Shown piece after piece: positions 35,174-50,556 of a stretch of DNA of 64,000 nucleotides. This DNA comes from Emydura subglobosa (taxonomy: Eukaryota > Chordata > Testudines > Chelidae): positions 21,697,628-21,761,627 of the forward strand of contig ML679969.1 in the NCBI GenBank assembly GCA_007922225.1, in the 5' to 3' direction. Every line of letters begins with the position of its first letter. The first letter of the stretch is position 1. The notes beneath the pieces are model-generated. The model saw only the letters and a list, made by a program, of their open reading frames with translations, had not been told where the DNA came from and made no database searches. Both the position numbers and the translations under genes were made by a program.

Positions 35174-37591
35174 TGATTCTTTTTGAACACCCGCATGGGA
35201 ACCATGAAGAAAATCATTGTCTCTGACCATGTCTATTTCAGAATTCTGAGCAGGAAATCTAGGAATTATTGGTCTGAGAAATGTAAACTCGCTGTTACCC
35301 GATCCATTTGTCAAACAGACTTCATATTGATAAGTCTGGGATAGAGTTCCGGTTCCACTGACATCTATTAAATTACTGGGGAAGCCGTTACTACCATAAA
35401 AATACCCACAAGACGAGTTATATTTTTCACTAAAATTTCTCCTCTTACATACCTTAATAACTACAAATAATACTACCGAAAATAAAAAGATGAATGAAAT
35501 TGTAGCCAAAGCTATTACTAAATACATAGTCAATGTGCTGTCCTTCTCTTCTTCGCTGGGTACTTCAGAGATTTGCATATACGCATTTGAAAATCTATCC
35601 AGTACAAGTAAATTTAACGTCGCCGTGGTAGATAGGGGTGGTTCTCCATTATCTCTAGCAAGGATATGAAGTTTCTGCTTAAAGCTGTCTCGTTCGTTTA
35701 ACGGCCTGGTGGTCCTTATTTCACCATTTTGGGAACCCACAGAGAACAGACTTGGGTCTGTGGCCTTCAGCAGCTGGTAGGAAAGCCAAGAATTCTGACC
35801 CGAATCTCCATCCACAGCCACCACCTTAGTCACCAGGTAACCCGCCTCCGCCGATCTGGGAACCAAGTCATTAGCGGGGGTGGTGCTGTTCTGTAGAGGG
35901 TATAAAATGAAGGGGGCGTTGTCATTTGCATCAACTATGACAACTCGGACAATGACTTCAGAGCTCAGTGAAGGTGAACCGCCATCTGTCGCTCTCACTG
36001 CAACCTGGAAACTTCTTATCTGCTCATAATCCATGGATCGCAGAGCGTAGACATTCCCATTTTCCGAGTTTACGGAGATATAAGAGAGCACAGGAAGGCT
36101 GCCTACCTCATCAGGCAATAGTGAGTATGTCACTTTGGCATTCTGCTCTGAGTCCGAATCAATAGCCCCGACTTTGCCAATCTGTATCCCTGGGCCGTTG
36201 TTTTCTGTTATGTACAGAGTGTATGATGTTTCATTAAATACGGGGGAATTGTCATTAATGTCTGATATTGTCACGATGATTGTCACTGCAGTAGCGAGAC
36301 TGGGAGATCCCAAATCCCGAGCAGTGATTCTTATGTTATACTCCGACTGTCTCTCACGATCCAGTGTGCTTTCAGTCATCAGAGAGTAGGAATTTTTTAA
36401 TACTGTTCTGACAGTAAAAGGCAGATCGTCCTCTATGGAGCAGACTATTTTCCCATTATCCCCGGAGTCCCGGTCCCTGACGTGGAACAGAGCTATCACT
36501 GTCCCTGGCTGGGAGTTCTCGGAGATAGGGCTGGTGTGGGATGTTATTGTCACCTCCGGAGCATTGTCATTCATATCCAGGACCTGCACAAGGACTTTGC
36601 AGTGTGCGGAGAGACCCCCGCCGTCCATGCCCTGTACATCTATCTCATAGTTTCCTCGGTCTTCAAAATCCAGTGGCCGTTTGAGTCGAATTTCCCCGGT
36701 GATGGGATTTATCTTAAAAGTTTGGCGATTTTCCTCTGAATTTTGAATAATAGAATAGGATATTTCCCCATTAATTCCTTCATCTAAATCGGTAGCCGAG
36801 ACCGAAGCTAGCAAATAATCTTCAGGTCTATTTTCCAAAACCTGGACTTTATAAAGAAGCCGAGAAAATACTGGATTATTGTCGTTTATATCCAGAACTA
36901 TAACTCGAATTTGGGCTGAACCCGACCGCGGTGGGGAACCACCATCGATAGCTAAGAGTATGAAACTGATCTCTGGCTTCTCCTCACGATCCAGGGGCTT
37001 ATCCAGCACCAGCTCTGCGGACTTTCTGCCGTCACTGCGATCCCGAGTATAAATCTGAAAATAGTCATTAGAGCCAATGCTGTAATTCTGGAGACTGTTG
37101 TTGCCCACATCTAAATCCTGGGCACTTTCCAGTAAAAATCGGTTTCCAGGCATAGTACTTTCTGAGATCTTTAGAATAAATTCATTATTTAAGAACACAG
37201 GAGAATGATCATTTATATCACAAACGCTTACCTCAGCTCGATAGGACTGCAGCGGATTTTGCAGTAATATCTCAAAATGCACCAGGCAGGGGTCGATCTG
37301 CCCGCAGAGCTCCTCTCGGTCTATTTTTTCTTGAATAAACAAATCCCCGGTGCTGCGGTCGAGCTGAAAATACTGTTTTTTCCCTTCAGAAATAATCCGG
37401 GCCTGCCGAGCGGACAGTTTATCGGCTTCCAGCCTCAGATCCTCAGCAATATTCGTGACAAAAAACCCGCTCCCTGTTTCTTCAGTCACAACATACCGAA
37501 ACGTTTCCGTTCTCACCTCCGACACGCAGAGGAAAAAGATCAGAGACAGAAGCTGCCTTTTCAGTCCTTTCTCATTATTTCTCATCTCCAT
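35174..37591 (-). CDS. PCDHB-like: Clustered protocadherin variable exon E (beta-like), altered donor
   Basis: Intact reading frame from the ATG at 37591 (MEMRNNEKGLKRQLLSLIFF). A second ATG lies two codons on. EC1 has CGQIDPC (CX5C). Linkers include [18 protein letters not shown] and DMNDNAPEV. The transmembrane helix lies at ~688-714 and the tail has YEVCLTNGSGNSEFTFL. The site homologous to the other donors reads CAG|GAAAGA, so the GT is lost. Nine bases upstream, in phase 0, TCA|GTGAGT could serve instead, giving 806 codons ending ...QKES; this end is used here. If not spliced, the frame ends at TAA (35138) after 817 codons, like an intronless mammalian beta gene. EC1 is the most divergent of the intact set (VVTEETGSGFFVTNIAEDL). 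Confidence 0.92.
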
Positions 37592-37830
37592 GTTTCCTTG
37601 TCACTGAGCCTCTTCTAAGTATACCTGTTCTCTCTTGAAATACATTTCAGTGCTTTTTAGTCGTGCTTCCAGAAAACAAACTTTGCCAAACATCGTCTCT
37701 ATCTGAAGCTCTTTCAGAACAGTGCCCTTCACATCCCGGACAAAGCACTGTATCTGCTTCCCTGTCTGGCCAAAAGACGCTGCCTCGGCGAGTAATGGAG
37801 GCAACTGGAGCTGCAGTTCTCTTTTTTCGC

Positions 37831-37858
37831 CTTCTTGGTGAGCAGCGCCACCAAGCGT
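37831..37858 (-). promoter_or_regulatory. Pcdh promoter CSE (CGCT box), exon E
   Basis: The minus strand reads CTTGGTGGCGCTGCTCACCA, 240-267 bp upstream of the ATG, core intact. Confidence 0.8.
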
Positions 37859-39922
37859 TTGAATAAAAAAATACGGAGATATTTTTCAATGTAAAACCGT
37901 TCATACATTTAATATATTCAAAACCGCAGTAAAATAAATGAAAATGTAAATAGAATACTATCCAATTAGATACACGTAAATACTACTAGCCTTAGTATAT
38001 TAAAAAGATTAAACAGTCGCTTCAATGGCTAATGTTTTTTTATTTCAGCCTGATGGTACGTACTTTCCCCACCACACTGATTTATTCCTTGTGTAGCTCC
38101 ATTGACCTCAGTGAGGTTTAGAACTGGAATAAATTTGGTTCAATGTGCCAAAGAAACTTCCCTTAGCCATCCTCATCAATTGACCTGTATATAATGTCAA
38201 AAGCGTTCCATTATGTATTTCAACAACTCATTTCCAAAAAATGTACATGTTTATGTCTAAACTCCTAATATTAGTTGGGGATTTGTATCTGAAATCACTA
38301 CTTCATCCTGGGGACAATTTTCCTTTATCTAAATATTTTCTAAATTTCCCCCTGAATCTAATTTCATTTCGGGGTAGATGGTTACAGACTTCTTAAGCCA
38401 GGTTCACGATTCTGTACTTGCGGGAGGTAATACTTCTGTATGCTTGCGACACCTGGATTGATATGGCAGATTCGGCCTGTCCATCAGGGAGATTCGTGTG
38501 CTTTGTCACAAGCAATAGAACATTAAAAAATTATTCAAACCCTAGTAGCAGACAAGATACTGTCATAGATCCTTTGAAATGGATCCAGAACAAATAATCA
38601 CTTCTCGATTCTTTACAAAGTTGGGATGGGAGTTGGAACCCATAGGTAGCTTTCAGGCATAGCGGTTTCTCTCTCAGGTTGCTATCTTGTTCTTCATAAT
38701 CGCAGATTTCCTTTCAGAATATGTAAATCTCTAGCAGTCATAGTTTCAAAACATGTGAACTCAATGTAACCGATAAAAATATCTATGCGAGTCCGCAGAG
38801 AAGTTGAAATAATAGCTCTGCGTGGCGTGACCTGCGCCTTCATCTCAGTGAAGAGTCAATAACAACTCAAATGTCAATCTTTTAAAATATTCCCTTCTTC
38901 GGATAAGAAAGGAGAAGGTCACAGAGCTACACAATTTACTGTGACTGACATCTCAGTTTGGTGTCACAAGTGGGTGGCCTTCACCTTTGTTCCACAGCCA
39001 CGAGAAGCCAAGTGCAAGACACTTAGCATATGGGCACATTCAGATCCCACTGAGGTGGATCTAAGTTCCGTATGCCCAGTGAAGATGAGAGGCCACGCAC
39101 AATCATATTTTGAACAACTGCACAATCTACCATGTCACAGTTTGGTGACCGACATGCTTGCAGCTTATTTTTAAGGTGAAGCTCAGAAGAATATAATCAC
39201 CTTTTCTGCTAATTGGCCCCCTGCTGGCTATGAATCAGACCTGTAGTAGCAGTTTCATGAGTTAAAATGTATTTTAAGGGCTCTCTAGTTGAATTCCAAA
39301 ACCGTTTGCCTTTTAAAATAAATATGTTTATAAAGTAGGTATAGAACCTTTACCAACATTTGGACTGATATTATGTAACTCGATGATCACTTACAAGTCA
39401 AGTTCCTATCTGCTGTGATTCCATGGACATCAGATACGAATAAATTTGTCTCCACACATTTAGCTATACACATATCTACAGATGAAACGATTTCAGTATT
39501 TTGCAAAGTATCCATACATATGTTCTATTCCTTTTTCACTTTTCAGGGATCGTGCTTTACCAGATGGTGAAACACACAGTCCATTATCAACAACAATATT
39601 AATGTCTTAAAATAAGTGTATAAATTCAAAGGCAGTCATATACAGACATTGTTATTTAACAATGTTCCTCAAAATTACAAAACTAAAACATCAAGGAATT
39701 TTCTTTATATGCACCTATGTTAATTAACACAGAGAAAAGAAGAATGTTTATTGTAAATGATCAAAAAATAACATAGCAATAGAAAATTAAGACTGTCTAT
39801 GTAAACGTTTAAGCATTTTCAGATTCACTTAACAATTCCTGTACATTAATTAATTAATAAAGAGGCAAGTAGCTGATATAAAATCATTATTTTTGCTTTC
39901 AAAATGAATATAATATTCTTAC
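37859..39922. other. Intergenic DNA, nothing recognised
   Basis: AT-rich. A piece near 38090-38120 ('agctccattgacctcagtgagg') resembles a common sauropsid repeat. No gene or relic exon is apparent. Confidence 0.4.
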
Positions 39923-42080
<2,158 letters not shown>

Positions 42081-44704
42081 ACAGAATTTCGAAATATGTT
42101 GGAAACTTAATATTTTGAAAGTTTCTCTGTTCCCTCAGATGTCAATCATTTCAAAAATATCAAAAGAAAAATGCTAAACGACTGGAGAAATTTTTCTCTC
42201 CCGCGCCTCTTCCAATATGTGGTGCCTGACGGTGGGAAAAAGCAGCCATGAACTCAGGCCAAAAATGTTTCAATACTGGGATAGTCACAGTTGTAATTGC
42301 TCAACTTTTCAGAATGTTTCTAGGCTCTATTGAATTGGTGCTAGCGCGTTGAAAACACACGATTCCTTACATTTATTTATCTCATGTTAAACATCCTAAC
42401 CCGATGGCATTTTCCAGCTTTCTGAGTAAATACATTCACCATACAACCAGGTATCCTGCTCCCACTGAAGTGAGTGGCAAAATTCCTTTCTTTCACGTCG
42501 ATGGAAAAACATCGGACCCTAATTCTGTAGTCATAGCAGATACGACGTGGAAATTGCTATGACTATTACCTAAAGACTGCACGTTCCTGAATGAAGGACA
42601 GAAAAGTATAATAAGAATCCTGGAAAATATGGAAGATTAAAAACATCAGCTAGAAGCGGGACGCCTGAGTGAGATAGCTAGAACCAATGCACAGCGAAGA
42701 TACAGCAAGCTTGGGAAATTTACTAAAGGCATCTGGAACCTAAAACCAGCTGAGCAGCGCAGGTCCCAAGCGAGAACTGGAAAGCAGAAAGAGCGCAAAC
42801 ACAGTAGATGATTTCAAGGTGAGGGGAATTACATCTAGGATTGAATGGAGGAACACAGTAGGAAGGAATCCTATGTCTACAGCTTTTACAAGTTATTATT
42901 GTGAGAAGCTGCTGACTGCTCTAATAGCTAGAGATGGCGGTTATAATAATTCATAATTTTAAGAAGCAAATCTCTGCTATATGCCCAGAAAGGAACTCTG
43001 CACAAAACCACTGCCAGAGGCCACCCACAATAGTTAAAAATAGTGCCTAAAAGGTTAAATGTCTTTGGACCCTGGAAATACCCAGATAATAAGGTATAGG
43101 TACTGGATTACCCCTAAAATATGAAAATCTATCGGGAACAGACGCAAAAAATCGGCACTGGAAAAGAGGAGGAGGGGCTCTTGCTGTCCGATTTTGTACA
43201 GGGACCCAAGATTTTCAGAAGTGGTGTCCTGAAGTTAGGTTCCTCATCCATATTTAGGCACCTAAAGATTGGCCTGGTGTTTGAAAGTGCTGAGCACGGG
43301 CAATTCCACTAACTTCCATGGAAGCTGCTGGATGCTCAGCACGTTGGAAAATTAGGATCTTATTTAGGGGAATACATCAGGGTTTGAGAACCCAACTTTG
43401 AACTCCAGTTTTTAAAAACATTGGCCTAGATACTCATTTGTTTTTTATATAATTTTTCATTCTTTTTATCTCTTATGCTAGAAGGAATTTCCCCAACTTT
43501 TACCCTTGAAATGAAGATTTTGTAGACTGAACTAATGTTAGCCTGACTCCAATGGGAACTGCATTTCCTCTGCTGCCTGGAAGCGATTCATTCATCTAAA
43601 AGAGGACCTGCTTACAGGTATGTGCGTTTCCATACTCTCTTTCTCTCCCCCTGCCAGCAATGGAATCGGATGTCACAGCCATGCGCCCCAGACACCTCAC
43701 ACTCTTTACATTCTCCTTCTTGCATACAAAGGCCACAAGGCCTCACACTGTGAATGAAGGGCCCCCCACCAGACCCTCAGAACAGGTCATTAGCAATGGG
43801 CACTTTAAGAACAAGTTCCCTGATGATTTTGTTTTGCTGAACCTGATCTGGCAGCACAGCCATCGATCATTAGAATCAACGAACAAAAATAAATAAATAA
43901 AATTTTAAAAAAAGTCAATCTAAAGTAATTTTTAAAAGCCATTGTTTTTATTATTGTTATGGTCACCAGAAACTCGACTTTAAAACCTTGTAAACAACGT
44001 GGAAAATTACACCTTTATCCCTTTATCTCAAATATTATATTTGGTAATGAAATTAAATGCAGATAGAAAGATAGATTTATCTTAACTCATTACACACTGC
44101 GAAGTGTCTAAAGTTTATTGTATCACTTTTAACCTATTTTACTAAAACACTACTTATGCATAGTACTCTTCACTTCTACAGCATCTTTTAACCAAGGATC
44201 TCGAAATGCTTTATAACTATTAGTTTCAGGAAAAAAAAAAAAAGACTACAATTTTGAAAATACACATTTTACAGCATACATAACTTCCCAACCAAATGCG
44301 CAAAAGTACATTGCAGCCAATCAGCTTCTATTTGCTAAGAATACACTTAATTTGCAAAGCAATTATATGTTAATTTTCATTAAACATTAAACTTGTACAT
44401 TGAAAAGAGGTTGCAGAAAATCAACTAGCTATTACATAATCATCTCCATAAGGAAGAATCATAGGGAAGATGGGTTAAGATTAATTACTGTTAAAGTTTA
44501 GGTTTGATTTATTATACTTCCTTTCATATCTAGATAAAGCAGAAGCAGTTAAGCTTTTATAATAATAAACTAAGGGATAGATGGAATCTACAAAGCAAGC
44601 ATGCTATACGAGTTCCACAAATGCAAAGGTAAAATGCCCATCAATCAGGAATAAACAACTACATATGGAAATGCATATCCTTGCTCTCTTACAGAAAGGG
44701 CCTG
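42081..44704. other. Intergenic DNA with old repeats
   Basis: A block at 43205-43360 ('ggcacctaaagattggcctgg', 'gctgctggatgctcagcacg') matches the style of a sauropsid interspersed repeat. A poly(A) run lies at 44230-44243 and AATA units at 43888-43900. No promoter element for pseudogene 1 was found. Confidence 0.45.
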
Positions 44705-45005
44705 TACCTTCTTGAAAGACTCTTGCAGGGCGATAAGCCTCTTGGTTCTCATTTCTCCTTTATGGTGTCTGACAGTGAACAGAGCAGAGTTGCTTGTCCT
44801 CATCTACTGGTGGGAAAGCCAACCGTTTTGACCACAGTCCTCATTTATGCCTATCACCTTGTTAATCATACAACCTGCACCTGAAGGTCTGGGTATGGAG
44901 TCTTCAGAGCCAGAAGCTTTGCCCTGCAAACAATATAGAATGATGCGGTGTCATTTTCGGCTGTTATGAAGAACGCGGGCATTAGTGAGCACTGCAATTA
45001 GCGCT
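44705..45005 (-). pseudogene. Relic of a protocadherin EC6 segment
   Basis: The plus strand aligns with the antisense of EC6 in intact genes: 'cctcttggttctcatttctcc', 'ctggtgggaaagccaaccgttttgaccacag', 'atcaccttgttaatcatacaacctgc' and 'gtgtcatttt' correspond to the arginine-rich turn, QNSWLSY, VTK...GY and NDNAPF positions. The frame is destroyed by substitutions and indels. It is older than pseudogenes 1-3 by its divergence, and nothing of EC1-EC4 or the tail is recognisable nearby. Confidence 0.65.
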
Positions 45006-48000
45006 TCATCTTACAGAACTGTCGCTGGGATCCCGTTCTGTTTGAAGTCAATGGGAGTTTTTGTCATTGATTTCAATGGCAGTAGGCCTGTACCTGCATC
45101 TCATAGTATAAATGCTCATGGTTAATGAAATCCAAAAGAATGGCACTGTGTGTATACATATGCCGGGGGAAAATTTTACAATGTGAAAATTCAGAAGCAA
45201 ATCCAATTTGAGAAACCAGTTGTATTTCAGTGTGTGTTTCTGGCTTTCAAAAACTGTATGGAGCATCTTACATCCCCTGTGAGCTGTTTGCAATTACAAA
45301 GCTGGAAAAGCATTCTTGTATTTTAGGTGACCGAATCAAAAATATGATTATCTTGCTGTTTGTTTCAGCCAAAATGTTCAAATGTGGTCGTGGGTTGTGT
45401 GGGCCCATTTCCAGACATATTGGGCTTAGTTTTCAGACCTGTTTAGTACCTGAACTCAGTGGGAGTGATGGGTACTCAATACAACTGAAAAATCAGGCCT
45501 TGAGTGTCTAATGCTGGGCACCAAAAAGGTAGAATCAAGAGCCAATGTAAAATTTTTGGCCTGAATCTTTAACAATAATAACCAATTAGATCTGTATTTT
45601 TTTAAATATAGTTTTAAGAGTTAAGAATAACATTTCTCCCCCAACTAATTAACTGTTGGTTAATACTTCCTGTAGGAACGCTGTCCAGTCCCTATATAGT
45701 GCTCAGATGCTGTAAACTGGCAATCCCCATTTACTTCAGCGGCGCTGTGCCGATTTACACCACCTTTTATATCAGTTTTGCATTTGCTGTTTACAGATCC
45801 TGAAGGGGAAGTTCGGGTTTGCTTTCGGAGCACTTTGCCATTCTAGCTTTAGCTATCCAAACAGACTGTTCTACCAAAAGAAATTAGTATAATCAAACAA
45901 TTCATTAATTACGTTGAACTCCGGGTAAATTAGGTAATGGAATGATCATTTATACCCAAATAAACGTCTCTGGGAAAACATCTTATTTTCACAAATAGTG
46001 ATCTTTGTTTTAATTAATTCTGGATTCTTGGCAGTAGATTAAGATATCTAAAACCTTCATTTCATTTTTAGAGAGAAAACACCGACTGTGTATTCTGTAG
46101 CTCTTTTTAAAGTAGTCACACATTTATTAATAGTAATAATAATTCACCGATTAGTCATTACTAATAGCCACAACAACCGCAAGTTCCCAGATTCAAGATA
46201 TTTGTTAGGACTGGTGTCATATAAACTTATTCTCGAATGACGAACTCTAGCTGAAATACTGCTCGATTATTGTAAATTTCCCTCTCTTTGGAGGGGGGGA
46301 AAACCCCGTAAAATTGTTGCAAACGCCGGGATCATAAAACCTCATTTTAATTGTACATATTGTCTGGAAAAGGAAGAACCGGAATTAAGGCAACACTTAA
46401 TTCTTGAGCTTCTCATTCAGTATTTACTAAAAGCCAGATGCTTCCCCTTTGTTCTCGTGGAAAGGAGAAGAAAATGATGGAATTTGGCCAAGTCACGTGG
46501 CATGAGGGCTGTTAGTTTCGCATCACGTTCCCTCTCTTCTTTACAGCTCATTCTAATGCCAGTTCACGCACCGAACCAGCAGAAGTACTTCAAGCAGGAC
46601 CAGTGGGAGGTAACGATTCTATCAGATTTGGCTGCTGGATTTCCTCTGCCCACACAGAAAATAGATAAAGGGGGGAAAGGATATACTACCGAGAGTGGAG
46701 AGCCAGGGAAGAACATGGAGGACAGGAGCAGCCGCTCTGGGGAGTCATATTTCTTTCCTCTATCGATCCTCACTCCTTGTATTCTTTGTGCACGTTCCCC
46801 ATCTCTTTCAATACAGCCCTCCACCTGAGGGTGGCAAACTCCAGGAAGTGAAATCTCCTGGGCCCTCTCTTCCTGTCGGTTTTGCCTCAGGGAGAGTACA
46901 TTATGAGCCAATGCCACGGGGCTATTTCACCCCAGAAAACATTATTATTATCCATCAACAAATATAATGTCTAGAGGGTGCAGTACTCCCTTGCGTTGTC
47001 ATTAAATACATTTCATAAGGCAAAACTTTCTCACTGTTATTATTTCCCTTGGGCTATAAACTTCCGTCCATTCAACACGAAAACGGGGAGCTAAGTGGTA
47101 CCCAAACCGGCTGCTTCATATTGAATTACGGCCCCAACTTCGGTTGCGCCTATCGAAATTTTTCCGCAGCTGAGGACCTGACCCTGTATTTCCAGCATTG
47201 TTGGACAAGGTGTTTCTAAATATTCACATCCATAACAATCGCTTGTACACAGTGAGTTTCCTTGATTGCTACAGATTATTTTCTCTCCTTGGACCCCAGA
47301 CTGTATTCCTTTGTTCACTCCCATACGCTTGCTGCCTATAAAAATCCTACTGATACCACCAGCTGCTACTATATCAGCAGTGTGCATATAATACAGGCCT
47401 TTAACATCCACGTTGATTGTCACGAGCACATTAGTTCATGAAACTTGAACCGATGGTGATTTTACAGAATTTAAGCAAATATTGCCCCTTCCTGCTATAT
47501 AAATACCCCCTTCCCATTGAAACCTCAGCCACGGCTTGCTGCTCACATTGCAAAGGGTTTGATAGACAACTAAGGTGTAGTTAATATAGTATGTGGGGTA
47601 TATATTTTCATTCGTATATTTCATTTTGTTTCCCTGATCTCCTTCATTTCACATTAACGAACTAGTCTTAAAAGTCGCACGTCATCGAGATAACCATCAA
47701 TACACTACTGAAGAAGCAAGTGCAGCGTCAATTTCCTTATAAAATTTTAGACTTCATAGATCCCCCTTCGGAACATTCAGTAAAGGTCAGAAAATTCGGA
47801 TGTTAATGAGTTCGTGCTAAATATCCAAATAGTTCCTTTTTAAATTTTCCTTTGACAACGTTCAACCTTTCTTGGTAGTGAATCAACACGCCACAAGAAG
47901 ATCAGAACTAGTTTGGCAAACGCTTTTTTAGAATATTAATGCACAATAATACAAATTACAAGGATGGACAATAAGCAAGAGAAAAATTCACCACACAATA

Positions 48001-48111
48001 AAATATTTCTAAACATTTAACTGAGTATTAAAGTCAAGTAATTTTCACAGCAGTACAAACAAACACAAGCAAGCAAGGTATTAATGCAAATGAAGTAAAA
48101 TAAACACTCAC
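45006..48111. other. Intergenic DNA between the EC6 relic and exon F
   Basis: Contains fragments of common sauropsid repeats near 45045-45100 and 45720-45770. A minus-strand open stretch at 47091-47624 is interrupted by one in-frame stop. I do not recognise any gene. Confidence 0.4.
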
Positions 48112-48115
48112 GTCT
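48106..48115 (-). other. Splice donor of exon F
   Basis: The minus strand reads AGAC|GTGAGT, phase 0. It is a different donor word from exons A-D but the same as the alternative donor of exon E and that of pseudogene 3. Confidence 0.7.
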
Positions 48116-50556
48116 CTCTGAGATTCTCTCTCCTCCTTTATTTGAGAATTTCTCTGAGAGTCAAGAACCGACCCTCTTGCAGCGCTGGGCTCAGCAGGTA
48201 GAGATGGTAACAGCGGCCTGAGAAATTTAAATTCGCTGGTGCCAGACCCAGTTGTCAAGCAAACCTCATAACAATAAGATTGAGGAAGAGTCCCAGTGCC
48301 ACTCGCGTCCTCAAGATTCGTGGGGAAGTTGGGGTCACAATAAAAGTTCCTCGACGATGGAATACAACGCTCTCGGCTATGCCTTGTCTTGTACAGCCTG
48401 ACGGCGATAACTGTTCCCACAGAAACCAGAAAGAGAAATGAAATGAGAGATAAAGAAATGACTAGATACAGGGTTAATGTGTCCTGCTGGTCATCCTCTT
48501 GTGGTACATCCACTAACTGCATGTAGGCGTCTGAAAACCCGTCCACCAGAAGCACATTAAGCGTCGAGGTTGTGGATCTTGGCGGTTCTCCGTTGTCCCT
48601 AACCAGGACGATAAGTTTCTGTTTCACAGAGTCTAGGCTCGTTATAGGCCTGGTGGTTTTTACCTCCCCATTTTGGAGCCCCACAGTGAAGAGTCCTGGC
48701 TCCGTGGCCTTCAGCAGCTGGTAGGAAAGCCAAGAATTCTGACCCGAATCTCCATCCACAGCCACCACCTTAGTCACAAGGTAACCCGCCTCCGCCGATC
48801 TGGGAACCAGGTCATTAGCGGGGGTGGTGCTGTTCTGCAGAGGGTATAAAATGAACGGGGCGTTGTCATTTGCATCAATTATAACAACTCGGACAATGAC
48901 TTCAGAGCTCAGAGGAGGGGAGCCGCCATCTGCAGCTCTCACTGCAACCTGGAAATCCCTCGTTTGCTCATAATCCAGAGAGTGCAGAGCATACACGTTC
49001 CCGGTTTCGGAGTTAATGGAGATATAAGAGGATAAGGGGAGGTCACTCCTGTTCCCAGGCAATGCCGAATACGTCACTTTGGCATTCTGCTCTGCGTCGA
49101 GGTCAGCAGCATGGACCGTTCCAATCAACAGGCCTGGGGGGTTGTTCTCCTTCAGGTACATGACGTACGAGGTGTCATTAAATACTGGGGGATTGTCATT
49201 AATATCCGACAGCTGAACACTGATGATCCTTACCGAGGTGAGCCTCGGAGAGCCCCGGTCTGTGGCTGTGATGGTTATGTTATACTCAGACACTTTCTCG
49301 CGGTCCAGGGGCTTTTGTGTGACAAGCTCGTAATAATTCTTCAGAGTCGACTTTAAAGCGAAAGGCACGTTCTCCTGAATGGAGCAGACTGTTCTGCCAT
49401 TGTCACCGGANNNNNNNNNNACTGTTCTGCCATTGTCACCGGAGTCTCGGTCTCTCACACTGAACAGCGCCACCACCGTGTCGGGGGAGGAGTCCTCGGG
49501 TATGGTGCTAGTGAGGGATGTCAGCGTCACTTCCGGGGCGTTGTCATTCTCGTCTTCAATCTCCACCAGGACTTTGCAGTGCGCATATAGACCCCCGCCA
49601 TCTGTGGCTTGGATATTCATCTCATAAATGCTTCTTTCTTCATAGTCAATTAACCCCAAAACATTGATTTCTCCGGATAACTCATTTAGTTCGAATAACT
49701 TGAAGACTTGGTCAGGCACCTGTCTGAATGAGTAGGTGATTTCTGCATTTGAACCCTGATCCAAATCACTGGCCTCAACCTTAGTGACCACAGTGCCTCG
49801 AAGAGTATTTTCCATTAACTGCACCTTGTACACCGACTGACTAAACTGGGGGAAGTTATCGTTGATATCCAGGACATAAACGCGTATCTGGGCTGTGCCG
49901 GTTCTCGGTGGAAGGCCCCCGTCGGCGGCTGTGAGAATCAACATCAACTGCGCCTGCTCCTCCCGATCGAGTTGTTTCTCTAACACCAGCTCCGCGTATT
50001 TATTGCTGTCACTGTGGGTTTGCACATCCAGACGGAAATGCTCGTTGGGGTTTATTGCGTAGCTCTGGATGCCGTTTGTTCCTATGTCTGAATCTTGGGC
50101 TCCTTCTAAGGGGAAGCGGCTGTTTATGGGGATCTGTTCGGGCAGCTCCAAAGCGAATTCATTTTTTGAGAATTTAGGGGAATTGTCATTGACATCTTCG
50201 ATCTGCACCTCCATTCGGAACAGCTGCAATGGATTATCCAACACAATTTCATATTGTAGGAAACATGGGTCACTCGGTCCGCACAGATCCTCACGGTCTA
50301 TTTTCTCCTTTACTATCACATCCCCGGAGCGTGTGTTCAGCTGAAAATACTGCTTGGTGCTTTTAGAAACTAGCCGAGCCCTGCGAGCAGACAATTTGCC
50401 TACATCTAGTTTCAAATCTTTTGCAATATTAGCAACTAGGGATCCACTTTTCTTCTCTTCCGGCACAGAATAGCGGATTGTGTCACACACCTCCAGGGAC
50501 ACACAGAGACATAGAAAGAAAGGCAGAACTTGCCTGTTCGTGTAGCGATTCTCCAT
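48112..50556 (-). CDS. PCDHB-like: Clustered protocadherin variable exon F (beta-like), with assembly gap
   Basis: Variable exon with the ATG at 50556 (MENRYTNRQVLPFFLCLCVS). EC1 has CGPSDPC (CX5C). Linkers include DVNDNSPKF, DINDNFPQF, DENDNAPEV and DINDNPPVF. The transmembrane helix lies at ~694-720 as assembled, and the tail has [17 protein letters not shown]. The donor is GAC|GTGAGT, phase 0 after ...ESQRD, at 48112/48111. A 10-base run of N at 49411-49420 lies between two identical 23-bp pieces inside EC4. Relative to paralogues this adds 33 bp (11 codons), so the true exon is probably 804 codons, not 815. The leader is short and lacks the longer basic stretch of exons A-E. EC2 (NEHFRLDVQTHSDSNKYAEL) is close to pseudogenes 1 and 3, so these form a subgroup. 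Confidence 0.93.
49388..49443. other. Assembly gap with duplicated edges
   Basis: The 23-bp string ending 'gccattgtcaccgga' occurs at 49388-49410 and again at 49421-49443, flanking ten Ns. This looks like an unmerged contig overlap and not real sequence. Confidence 0.9.

Noticed and set aside
46484..46967. Overlapping open frames at 46.5-47.0 kb on both strands
   Set aside because: No domain, leader or conserved pattern was recognised. Consistent with chance open frames.
49388..49443. A genuine 11-codon insertion in EC4 of exon F
   Set aside because: The exact 23-bp repeat around ten Ns is better explained by an unresolved assembly overlap.
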